From: Lepeophtheirus salmonis
Taxonomy: Eukaryota; Arthropoda; Copepoda; Siphonostomatoida; Caligidae
Reading direction: 5' to 3'
Length of the DNA stretch: 64,000 bases
NCBI RefSeq assembly: GCF_016086655.4
Contig: NC_052138.2
Span: 16,678,001 to 16,742,000, forward strand
Of this stretch, positions 24,197 to 34,062 are shown in pieces (the stretch's first letter is position 1; the number at the start of each line of letters is the position of its first letter). The position numbers and the translations under genes are program-made. The notes beneath the pieces are model-generated. The model made no database searches, was not told the origin of the DNA, and saw only the letters and a program-made list of their open reading frames with translations.

Positions 24197-26401
24197 CCAT
24201 TGGCAGATAAACCGAATAATTGTACACATAATCATAACGAATATGTCATCACGAGCAACTAAACTATTCAAGAGAATTTTGAAAATAATTATTTGTGCCA
24301 TACATAGCTAACTGCTTATTATACTACTATGTGTCAAGAACCAATGTCGAGAGCACCTTTCCAGTGTTTTTTATAGCTTATATTTAGTCTACGTGGTTTT
24401 ATTTTTTTAATTGTATTTTTTGATTTTAGTAGTACATATTTATATATATATATATATATATGTATGCATTCTGTTAACATTAAATCGTGATAGCAACTCT
24501 TTTACAAAAACAAACCCAAAAAACTAACAAAAAAACCATAGTGTGTCATATTTTATATAAAATTATATCTGCACTCGAACATTTTGTAAATGTGAATAAC
24601 TCCTCGAAGATCTTGGCGACTTTTATTATATAAAAAATTAGAAGATGTTGAATTTGAAGTGAGTGAAAACCCAGGGATCAAGAACAGACCAAGCCAAACA
24701 AACAAACTCGTCTTATGACTTAATATTACTTTTATTACTACTAAATAACCACTATTAAATTGTATTGTCTTGCAGAATCAATATGCATTTTAGTATATAT
24801 ATATATGTATTTATATCAATGTTTATTCGCATTCCTGAGGAATTATTTAATACATATTATTAGGAGAATAATCAAACCCCTTGAGCTTATATTTTTTTTA
24901 TTGAAATATAATTATTTACTCTATGTAAAACAAATTGAATATACCTAGTACAGTAAAACTCCTCCGGAATATTTGAAGTCTTATGAATTTTTGTTTTGTG
25001 CCAAAAAGATAGAAAAATATTTAAAAAAATAAAAGTAAATGTTATATCAAAATCAAAGAGTACAAAAAAATTGTGTGCAATGTATTTTATCGTTTTTTAT
25101 ATGTGATGATGGTGAATTTATATCCCCTTTCGACCCTAAACCCTTACCCCAATTGCTTAGCATATCATTTTTTAACGTAAAAGTATCGTCCATCTGTGAG
25201 TCCCCCGTGTCTCCCTTATTTAATTATTTTGTATACCATTGGCCGCATAACAATTTATATACTTAATTATCATATCACTTGTGTAATATATATTTTTAAA
25301 GAAAATGTAGCAGTGTTGCAAAAAATTAATTTGCATTTGTTAATTCACTCCTTAATTCTCATCTTGGTGTATTTAAAAAAATATTTTTCCCAATGTTTCA
25401 TTACAATGAAATTAATTTATTTTTGTATTCATTGCTCAATATGTTATCACTTATCTCTCTCTCTCTGTGTGTGTGTATGTCAGTAAAAAATATATTCGTT
25501 ATAATATCAGATTATAAATGTGGATGATATCTCCACTTTGTAAGCTCTCCTAAATCTCCCTTTCTCCTATTCCTCACTTCATAAAGAGTCCACTTTATCA
25601 TCGGCTAGGAATGAAATTATTATTATTACAATGTGATATTATTATCAATCCCCTCTCTCAATAATGAGGATAATAATGGTTGTCATTCACTAGTGGAAGA
25701 CGAATTTGGACCTTTCTGAAAGTTCATAGACATCATTGTTTTGGTGTTTCAAAGTCTGTGTGTTACTTGTTTCAGTATAACCGATTTAATAAATAATAAA
25801 CGATGTTTATGAAAAAAATTCAATCTCTAAGACACTTTATTTGATTAATGGATTCCCATTGTTCCATCATATTCAGTTATTCTGCAAGGTTCCAGTATCT
25901 GTTCAAATAAGTCGACATCATTCATGGTTGTAGAAAAGGATAATTTTTTTAAGGAGCAACAAATTGTGCACTATATTTGAGACTACGGTTTAAAAAAAAT
26001 ATTTTTCAATATAATTTCTTACAATTTATTAAACCATGACCGATATTATCCAGTTTGGGTTCTAGTGGTGTAAGAACAGGAACCGACAGAGATGCAACCT
26101 TGTTAATTAATAATTAAGAATAAATATTGATCTTGCGTCAGCTAATAGATATACTAGTTACCTAGGTTTAAAGAAATAATAAGTAATAACTATGAAGCTA
26201 GATGTATTTGATTATCTAATCCGGGAGAGGGCACTTATAGTTTACGTTTAAGTTTATGTTTTTTGCCCCACTAAAACAAGACTGCCTTCTTATCTGGATT
26301 AAATACTGCATATTATTATTTATAAATAATTCAGTTTGGTTTCAGTTCCACTCAACTTGAGAAGTAGTAAGCTTTAATTGTAATATTTAAGATAACAAAT
26401 T
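24197..26401. other. Intergenic, 2.2 kb, with microsatellites
   Basis: Likely a long 3' UTR of the BTB gene, then intergenic. It contains a (TA)11 run at about 24,440-24,461 and a (CT)n(GT)n run at about 25,456-25,480. The short frames here are AT-rich and not credible as genes. Confidence 0.45.
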
Positions 26402-26824
26402 ATGGACCACATGTCAGAACCTAAGTATCCCAACTTGGAGTATGGATCAGCTAGTTCTTATTCAAACAATAACTCTCAACTCGTTTCCAATGTCCCCACT
26501 CAATCTCCAATCTCCCTTCCTCCACCCCATCCGACTATCTTTTGTAGCGCTTCCATGTGCGCCTATTGCCCCAACTGTCGTCAAACCATCAAAACGAAGA
26601 CAAAGTCTAAAGCAACATCCAAGGCCTGGCTCTGCTGTTGCTTGTTGTCTTTATTTTTGTAAGTAATCCGTTACAATGAATGATCAAGTTGATGCTTAAG
26701 CATATGATGTTCTATTTTATATTTCAGATTCCTCCCATGTGCTTTCATACCTTGCTGCACAATGAGGAGGACTCAGCACATTTGTCCTAACTGTCGCTTA
26801 CTTCTTGGTGAATATGTTTCTTAA
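26402..26824 (+). CDS. LITAF-domain protein (first of two)
   Basis: The exons are 26402-26658 and 26728-26824 (69-bp intron), giving 117 residues. The N-terminal half is Ser/Pro/Asn-rich with a PPPHP stretch. The LITAF (SIMPLE-like) domain begins with CAYCPNC, continues through the hydrophobic membrane-inserting segment (AWLCCCLLSLFLFLPCAF) and closes with HICPNCRLLLGEY. The paired CxxC knuckles bind one zinc with the hydrophobic loop dipping into endosomal or lysosomal membranes. Family members act in endosomal trafficking and innate responses. The final exon is 97 nt with the same phase as the last exon of the second LITAF-like gene at 37.3-38.0 kb. Confidence 0.9.
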
Positions 26825-27923
26825 GGGATTTAATGGAAATCATTTAAGAAATTGATAAGTTGTAGAAGCTCTATATATATATTTTTTTATCCAATTGTTA
26901 TTATTGTAAATCCAAATCAAATCCTGATCTTAGACTTATTTAGAACTGAATTAAAATTACTTATCTTGTAATCCTTTGTGTACTTAGTCACTTTATGCAC
27001 AATCATTCTTAAAACAAATATGATAAGAACTCAGGCATTGCATGCCTACTAACGGGTTATAATTAATTATTATTAAATCACACAGAAATCGAATCACTTG
27101 TTTGAGAGTGATAGTGCTTGGAATGTGTTGACCTTTCTTTTTTTTAGAGAAGTATTGTAGAATCTGTCTAAGCCGGCTCTCAAGAGACCGACAATATTCG
27201 TCATTTATACAAATAAACCCACCTGATCGAATGAATTATATACTTTCTATTAATTAACTAATTCGGGAAATACATAAATGTCTACTTTAAACAGAAATCA
27301 GCGTTTAGCGTTTATTATAACAGATTTATAATATATAGTTGATACATTTTTACTTAAACATGAATTCATTTAGATTAGATTTCCGAATGATACAGTCCAC
27401 TAGTCTTTACATGGTCTTTCGAGCTGGATTCTTGAGAGAAATCTTAAGATCTACGTTTAAGGATTATTTTGGATTATCTGTTGCTTCCTTGTGAATACCT
27501 TGTGTTTTCAAGGGATTCGAATATGATATTTTATCGGCAGGAATTAAGTCTGCAAGTCCAGCATCCTGTGTTTGAATAATTTATTGGCTATCTCGCTTCC
27601 TGGAGTTTTGATTACTGATCCTGACCCCCGATTTCACTTCCTCTTTTCAAAAGAGCTAGAAAATCTAGTTGTGATTTCAAGGGATTAGAATCTGATTTTT
27701 TACCGGAAGGAATTAATTCCAGCATCCTGTGTCTGAATAATTTATTGTATTGTTTCATAGAAGTTTATCACCAATCTTGATTCCTGAATCCCCCTATAAC
27801 TAGAACCAAAGTCTTAATTTAATTTGGACTTTTTTCTGAACAATTTCGGTTGATCTAATTTGAATTTTGAATAAACCAAAATTCATTATTCGTTTATTTT
27901 TATAAAAAGAAAAGGAAATATCA
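26825..27923. other. Intergenic with an imperfect direct repeat
   Basis: AT-rich. The only structure I see is the roughly 75-bp direct repeat listed separately. No gene. Confidence 0.4.
27506..27760. repeat. Imperfect direct repeat, two copies
   Basis: A stretch beginning TTTCAAGGGATT.GAAT and ending CCAGCATCCTGTGT.TGAATA occurs at about 27,506-27,585 and again at about 27,676-27,755, with a few substitutions and a short gap. The offset is about 170 bp. It looks like a local duplication, or two related elements, just upstream of the unknown frame at 27,924. Confidence 0.6.
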
Positions 27924-28376
27924 ATGTCTCGACCGGTCGAAGCCCTTTCTTATGGTCTCTCTTCTTGCGAGGATAGCGCGCTTCGATTAACATTGAGGAG
28001 ACTTTTATCTCAGGTCCACACTGAGAGTTCTAAGGAAGACATTGAGAGTCTCGTCAAAGATAATTTGCCCTTTGCCGTATCTCGTTACTCCGAGTATGAG
28101 AAGGTGTTTGCGGATTGCCTCGTTGCCTTATCGAGGTTAAATGCCCTTCTTCAAAGAATAGATGATCATCTCACCAACTCTAAAGAAGCCGATTCGATGT
28201 TCAGTATGGAGTTATTCTTTGCTAAGCTTGCAAGAACTATAATTGAGGCGGATGATCCCAGGACCCTCACAAACACCCCTTCCAGATGCTGGTATAATAT
28301 CGGCGATAAGCCCTCTATAATGACATTTGTAGAAGCGTCTGATAAGTTAGAGGAGCTGTCTGTAAAAGGAAGCTAG
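27924..28376 (+). CDS. Unknown protein, 150 residues
   Basis: A frame of 150 residues with balanced amino-acid composition, unlike the AT-rich noise around it. The start context is reasonable (ATCAATGTC). It is largely helical (for example LRLTLRRLLSQVHTE and YEKVFADCLVALSRLNALL) with no transmembrane segment or metal motif. The family is not recognised. A second frame in another phase begins about 40 bp after the stop (SSGSNGRAKRPAM..., 28,387 onward) and may be the frameshifted remainder, in which case this would be a decaying gene or an element-borne protein. Confidence 0.45.
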   Translation: MSRPVEALSYGLSSCEDSALRLTLRRLLSQVHTESSKEDIESLVKDNLPFAVSRYSEYEKVFADCLVALSRLNALLQRIDDHLTNSKEADSMFSMELFFAKLARTIIEADDPRTLTNTPSRCWYNIGDKPSIMTFVEASDKLEELSVKGS

Positions 28377-29008
28377 AGAGAGCAGTGGATCTAATGGCAG
28401 AGCTAAACGTCCTGCTATGACTAATGTGCTTCAGGAGCTTCTAAAATGTCAGCAAGATACTAATAATAACCTAAAACCCATCTGTATAAGTCCGAAATAC
28501 AACTTGACTATCGATCTGATGAAACCCAAAAACTACATAATATTACATGCTCGAAAGAAAGAAAGAAAAAAAATATATATACTCCACCCCATCATCGGAG
28601 AAAAATCGAAATGGATCTCAAACCGGATGGTTGATCCTCAAAACTTTGCCATCCTTGTTGAAACAGACTGAAGTCAGATTCTGCTAAGGAGTCTCCTGGC
28701 TAAGGTGAAAAACTTCACACTCCAAATAAAACCGATAGCTCTGAAAAACGGAGCATATGTAAATTGGGAACGCCTGCTCGTCCTGTAGCTTCCAGCATCC
28801 TGAGTCTCAGCCGGGATTGAAATTCATTCAGCTGTACTCAAGATCAATGAGTTTGGATTCCATGGGGTTGTAAATCCCATATGGAACCTCTGGTCAGAAG
28901 GTTGTAAGGCTTCTGGCCCTCGGCAGGTCCGACTACTCCTGGGGTTTCCAACATGATTGAAATTTATTCATGCGTTTCTGTCGGCTGTTCACGGATGAGA
29001 ACTATATG
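28377..29008. other. Gap between two unknown frames
   Basis: Contains the possible frameshifted continuation of the upstream frame (28,387-28,671). The rest has no gene I can support, though its GC content is higher than the surroundings, suggesting former coding sequence or an element. Confidence 0.35.
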
Positions 29009-29563
29009 TCAGAATGTAAAGTTATCCCATAAAAACCTCTTTGAGGGGAAAAAACGTGTAAAACCTTTGAGGAAAAATGTGGGCCAACTTCCTTCCGAAG
29101 CTAGTTTAAGTTCATGAGTATTTATTAGATTTTTGATTCTATGTTGAGGAAAAAATACTTGCAGCATTGAAAAAAAAAAAACCTCCGCAGAATTTTCCTT
29201 AACTAAGGATTTTATAATAACCTGCGTGGTGCCTTCTCCTTCAAGGTTTTCACTGTTAGAGAAGTCTTTCTTTGAAATCTCCTCAGTGAAGCCAGTAGAG
29301 TACTCCTTATCATCCTCTAAGCGCTGAGGTGGAATGTGAACAGACTCAGAGGTTGCAGTTATTGCCTCCTTGCCTGGATCAGTGGCATTGGTTTCTCCTT
29401 CATCAGAGTCCTGGACGTGTTCACCTACGACGGAAGATCTGGCATTCCCTCTCTCAGAAGTGATCAATCCCTTTGTTTGGGTGACCTTCAATATCCGCCG
29501 TCCGCTTCCGACACATCCATTATCTGAATTCAGATTTTCCAAGTCTTCACTCTTATCATCCAT
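29009..29563 (-). CDS. Acidic low-complexity frame, unknown
   Basis: A minus-strand frame of 184 residues from ATG 29563. The first about 124 residues are acidic and Ser/Thr/Glu-rich (MDDKSEDLENLNSDNG and so on) and look like a disordered coding segment. After VKENSAE the composition changes to Phe/Lys-rich and no longer looks protein-like. A GT donor occurs exactly there (CGGAG|GTTTTT, about 29,191), so the real coding part may be a first exon of about 29,192-29,563. No partner exon was found downstream. Function unknown. Confidence 0.35.
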   Translation of the reverse strand: MDDKSEDLENLNSDNGCVGSGRRILKVTQTKGLITSERGNARSSVVGEHVQDSDEGETNATDPGKEAITATSESVHIPPQRLEDDKEYSTGFTEEISKKDFSNSENLEGEGTTQVIIKSLVKENSAEVFFFSMLQVFFPQHRIKNLINTHELKLASEGSWPTFFLKGFTRFFPSKRFLWDNFTF

Positions 29564-30141
29564 CTCGAGTTAAAAGTCCAGGTCTTCCAATGACCTTTTA
29601 ATATAGTGTATCTTTATTTATTTTAAAGACAAATTTTAAAAATTAGTATATTTTTAAATGATCTTTTTTTTAACCTTCGTGGATATACAATTTAAACATT
29701 GTATCCAGTGTACGGCTTAGTTAAGAGCAAGGCCTAAGACATTTGCCCCTAGTGACCCCCTAAAATCGGTACTGCCATGGACCTCAGTTTTTACAACCAA
29801 TTTGTTATTTGTGAAAGCCATTCTTTTATTTCAAAAATACGAAAAATTTGGGTATTATCCATTTTTTTTTTTTTTTTGAGACAGTCAGGCCTTTTGAGCA
29901 ATTGTGTCTGTTTATAATAATGAAATAATAAAAAATAGAGATAAACACAAGTAGTATGTAAATGAAATACTATTAATAACTTTATTTGAAAGAAAAACAT
30001 CCTTACAAGCCAAGGGAGTACAGTGTTCCGTGAGTCATGGCTCATTTTTGGTAGGACATAGAATGATGGAATGTATTTACTATTTGTTCCTCTCTCTGGA
30101 TTTAAAGCTTAGCCAAGGGATCGTTTGAAGTGTCTCCAATG

Positions 30142-31000
30142 TAGTGATGTGTCGTTCGCGAACGTAATGGCTCTATGAGCCGGCTCTTTGAAGTGAACGA
30201 CAGGGAGCCAGTTCCTCACTTATCAGGAGCCGGCTCACCCCAAATGATGGATTTCTTGCCTTTTTATGATTAATTTTTTTAGAGACCTACTTTGCAATGA
30301 ACCCACCAATGTAATAAAGTGTAGCATTGTGAGCGATATCTTCATTGTTAAACTTAATTTCTGTGTTACAGAGTTCGTTGTAGATATGAAAAGCAAAATC
30401 TAAGTCTCCTCCACATTCTAATTCAAAATTGGCTTCTTCAAATATTCCGGACAACTCTTTTATTGAAAATTTGCTATATTTTAAAAGAAGAAGTTGTTTT
30501 ATTTAGATTTAATAATTTGCTCCTGCCATAATTTGACATCGTCCAAATTTCAATTCACTATAATGCAATTCGAATTTTCCGTTGAATACTAAATGAAATC
30601 CCCCAAACATTGATCTAATAAAGTACCAAGGATGGAATTTCTTCACTTGTATGGCGCACTGAGTAGAAAGTTTGTTGTGTCAGTGAAAATTTATATTTAT
30701 CTTTTTTGTTCTCCATTTCTTTGACCATTTCTCACCAAATACATAAGAAGGTCGGAAAATCTTGAAGAAAAATGGCAGTTTAATCATTTTTTCATATAGT
30801 AATTCTATTATAGGATCTCAAAGTCTTGTGGCGGCTCTTAATTTTATTGTTATAGAAGAATTTGAAGAGATGAGTTGGGTCAAAAATTCTGGAAAATTTC
30901 CGTTCGAATTTGAGTGGATTGGAGAAAACTCCTGAGAAGAATATTCCTATTTTACATAACTGCGATTTGTGACATGACTATCAACTCCAGATGCCACGAC
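30142..31000 (-). mobile_element. Decayed DNA transposon
   Basis: It begins with TAGTGATGTGTCGTTCGCG followed by repeated GAGCCGGCTC motifs (30,142-30,235), the style of hAT-type terminal sequence. On the minus strand at about 30,290-30,490 there is a coherent frame ending in ALYYIGGFIAK-like residues (HNATLYYIGGFIAK then stop). This resembles the Y.AGY.A.K motif of P-element/THAP-type transposases. Coding further right is broken by many stops. The class is uncertain, and it may be two nested elements. Confidence 0.4.
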
Positions 31001-31202
31001 ATGAAATCAATTGCTTCAAGTTCATGGGACAGTGTGGCAACTATTCTTTGATTTTTTACTGTTGTTACTTAAATATAGCAAATATTTTCAAAAGAACCAC
31101 CACAATCGAAAACCAAATTGTATTGCTCAATCGCAAATTCCTACTTCAATTTTTTATCCTCAGAAAAAATGGTCACTTAGACTTTTTCTTCCAATTTATT
31201 CA

Positions 31203-31278
31203 ATTCCTCTTTAATCAGAAATTATGAGAATAATGATTCCTCTTTAATCAGAAATTATGAGAATAATGATTCCTCTTT
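31203..31278. repeat. 33-bp tandem repeat, 2.3 copies
   Basis: The unit beginning ATTCCTCTTTAATCAGAAAT is repeated exactly at 31,203-31,235 and 31,236-31,268, with the first 10 bases again at 31,269. The exact identity implies a recent slippage duplication. Confidence 0.9.
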
Positions 31279-32026
31279 CCATCATCGGGAGTCTATTCTG
31301 TTCTATTCTTTCTCTCTTCTTCTCAAGGCGATAAGATGAAGTAGCCGTAAATGCGTATGTTCTCCTCGATGTTGAGTGAGCCGGGATGGATAGATAACTA
31401 GGTAAGTTAGAGTAAATATAAGGAACGGCATCTTCTTTTAACCGAGCTTTTTCATTTTTCCGTCTTGGATTTTATTTTCTGGGATTCGAATCCTTTTACT
31501 CATAAGTCAAATCATTGGGCTTAATATGAAGTATTTTTTTAACCTTTTTGATAATCCTAGTTGTCACGAACATTTTTGATGGCATCAATCCACCTTCGTC
31601 TTCGAATTAGATTGGTGGGGAGCCGGTGGGTTGAAAAATGGGTTAAGATTTTCTTTCTCGGTTGACCACAACATAGTCAAGGGCAACACAGTCGTTTATC
31701 ATTGTAATCAATCACTTTGATTAATAATTATTAGTTAAGATATAGTTTTTTATTCAAACAATCCAAATCGATGCCGCCTGAATTTTAATATAACTCACGT
31801 TGTAGTTAACTGTTTAAGAGAAGAAGGAATATTGCACTTCTTTGCTCTTGTGTTAATTGCTACTACACGTGTAGACGAGAGGGTAAAAAAGACAATATAG
31901 GCATTGCAGTTATATCGCCTTGCTTGGTATTAACATATTCCATGTTATTATGATTGAAATATCTATGAAAATATAAAATAGTTTATTTTTTATTCATTAT
32001 CATTGTTAATCTATTTTAGATTCTTT
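31279..32026. other. Left flank of the inverted repeat
   Basis: No gene. It may include the outer end of the disrupted retrotransposon, but no LTR boundary could be fixed. Confidence 0.3.
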
Positions 32027-32230
32027 ATATAACATAAAAAATTATATAATCTTATATATATGGTGTCATCAAGCATGGAATAAAAAAAGGTCGAACAGAT
32101 CAATCTGAAATTTAGCAAGTAAGCTTATAAAATAACCAAGTCTGTCCCTATAATATTTTTTTTGGGCCCTCGAGGTCATTTAGAAATGTTTTTGACCGAA
32201 ATAAAATATCCTTTCGCTTCTCTCTTTGTA
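32027..32230 (+). repeat. 204-bp inverted repeat, left arm
   Basis: Matches, in inverse orientation, 33,859-34,062 over its whole 204 bp with few differences (shared markers ATGGTGTCATCAAGCATGGA and GGGCCCTCGAGGTCATTTAG). Its right edge (CTCTCTTTGTA) abuts the second half of a Gypsy integrase at 32,231. It may be a transposable unit inserted in the integrase gene; a TATAAAATAA box inside would fit an LTR fragment, but this is unproved. Confidence 0.85.
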
Positions 32231-32770
32231 GCTTGATGAATTTCTTCGCAACATTTGGAGTTCCTGAAGAAATCTCAAACAACAATAGGGCGTAATTTGC
32301 ATCCTATGAAACTGTGGAATTTTTAATAAAATGGGGGATCACCCACTGCACATCCTCGGATTATTTTCTGCAGTCTAATGGAAGAGCAGAAGTAGCAATT
32401 AAGAAAGTCAAGAGAATACTGCAAGACATAATTGGTCACTGCAACGTTGAACAACGATAAACTGTGGGAAATATACCAGAACGGTGAGATCGAGGGAGAA
32501 AGTGGTGAGAGCGAGGGAGAAAGTGGTGAGAGCGAGGGAAATAAGGGTTTATGAAGACTTAGTGGCGGGATCTAAGGGAAAGGAACCCTTGAGAATACAT
32601 GACTGTTTATTCAGAATCAACACACACCTCAGCCAACTAGATGGGATAGGTATGGTAAAGTAGTGGAAGTTGGAAGGAATGATCAAAATATAATATTGGT
32701 AGATGGTTCTTAATGCTTGACTAAAAGGAACAAGCGTTTTCTTAAGAAACTTGACCACCCATTAAGAGAA
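32231..32770 (+). pseudogene. Gypsy-type integrase, second half of core to C-terminus, broken
   Basis: On the plus strand, directly after the left arm, the frame reads FFATFGVPEEI, then KWGITHCTSSDYFLQSNGR and AEVAIKKVKRILQD. This is the integrase region around the second catalytic Asp and the catalytic Glu. The Asp motif itself is damaged (NNNRA where the family has a D-G/N-x-x-F type motif). Near 32,607-32,755 in another frame it continues as QNQHTPQPTRWDRYGKVVEV and TKRNKRFLKK, the integrase C-terminal module. Stops and frameshifts show it is dead. It would be collinear with the minus-strand pol at 34,063-36,300 if the segment were flipped. Confidence 0.8.
32483..32540 (+). repeat. 21-bp tandem repeat inside integrase remnant
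   Basis: The unit GGTGAGAGCGAGGGAGAAAG(T) starts at 32,483, 32,504 and 32,525 (last copy partial). The period is a multiple of three, so it would have added seven-residue Gly/Glu/Ser blocks if translated. Confidence 0.9.
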
Positions 32771-33858
32771 TCTGGGGATGAGAATAAGGGGACTCATTTT
32801 GATTATCAAAGTGATTGAACAAACAGTGTGGGAACGACGATACCACAGGGAGTACCTAGAATGTCGTCGAGAAATAGAAGAAAAATCCAGTTTATTAACC
32901 TGAACCTGGAATATACCTAAGCAAGGGTGAAAGTATATATTTTTTAAATGTCTTAAAATACCAAGGAGGGGGATGAAAAATGATGTTACTTTATCTGGTA
33001 GCCTTACAGGTTATTTGATTTAGAATAAATCCTGAAGGGATTTGTATTCTATTTTTAAAAGAGAATCCTTGTGGAAGTTTTGTTCAAATAATAATATATT
33101 TTATTCATAGTAAGGGGATTGATTATTTAATTAATGGCGATTAATATTTAATTGTAAATCTCTTTTTAGCATGTAATCATCTTGAAATATATTAGTTGTT
33201 CAAGAGGATTTTTATTCAAATACTACTTGACAGTGACTCACTGGCCAGGATATTTATATGTGATAATATTACATGGTACAACTCTATATAATACACATAT
33301 AAAACGGTTTGAATTGTTAAATGGATTGAGATTGAGGAGCACGAATTAATCGTAATACACAACATAATCAAGTTGATTTACAAGTCTTGAAAATATGAAC
33401 TCAAGTCCAAGTTACTGAAAAAAAATCTTCAATATTAAAAAAAAACTGAACAAATATGGCTGCTAAATTCCATTATATGTTGGAATATGTCAACTTGAGT
33501 GTAATTCTGATTTTCTCATTTTGTCCATGAGGATGGAGAGATGCCTTGGAATAACTTGAGACTTTATATCGAAAGTAATATAAATAATATTGTAATTTGT
33601 CTGCTCATAAAATGAAAATATTAAGTTATGGGATAAATATAGCATAAGGCAAGTTAAGAAATAGATTAATGTAAGATCGTGAGACATTTTGACGACTAGA
33701 ATAAATTTATCAATTAATACTTTTTTGTAGTTACATGAAAAGAAAAATCTGGCCTTTGTGTATGAGCGCACTATTTTTCTTTCCTTCCCAGTCGTTTAGT
33801 ATTAATTGGATGTAGAATGAGATGGAGGGAGAAGAGAAAAGAGGAGGCGATATATATT
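32771..33858 (+). mobile_element. Probable 3' end/LTR side of the Gypsy remnant
   Basis: Downstream of the integrase end lies a purine tract AAGGAGGGGGA (about 32,963-32,973) followed by TG, the usual layout of a polypurine tract and the start of a 3' LTR. The rest to the right arm is AT-rich with no gene. A matching second LTR was not found, so the LTR call is inference. Confidence 0.4.
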
Positions 33859-34062
33859 TACAAAGAGAGAAGCGAAAGGATATTTTATTTCGGTCAAAAA
33901 CATTTCTAAATGACCTCGAGGGCCCAAAAAAAATATTATAGGGACAGACTTGGTTATTTTATAAGCTTACTTGCTAAATTTCAGATTGATCTGTTCGACC
34001 GTTTTTGATTCCATGCTTGATGACACCATATATATAATATTATATATTTTTTTATGTTATAT
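33859..34062 (-). repeat. 204-bp inverted repeat, right arm
   Basis: Reverse-complement partner of 32,027-32,230, separated by 1,628 bp. Reading on the minus strand, it interrupts the first half of the integrase core immediately after SDSKGLNGLLLIG. Confidence 0.85.

Noticed and set aside
31480..31500. GGGATTCGAATCC resembling a tRNA B-box
   Set aside because: No A-box, no foldable acceptor or anticodon stem around it. No tRNA or rRNA genes were recognised anywhere in the window.
32027..34062. Reading the 204-bp repeats as terminal inverted repeats of one 2-kb DNA transposon
   Set aside because: The enclosed segment carries Gypsy integrase second-half sequence that continues the gene outside the right arm, so an inversion of a retrotransposon explains it better.
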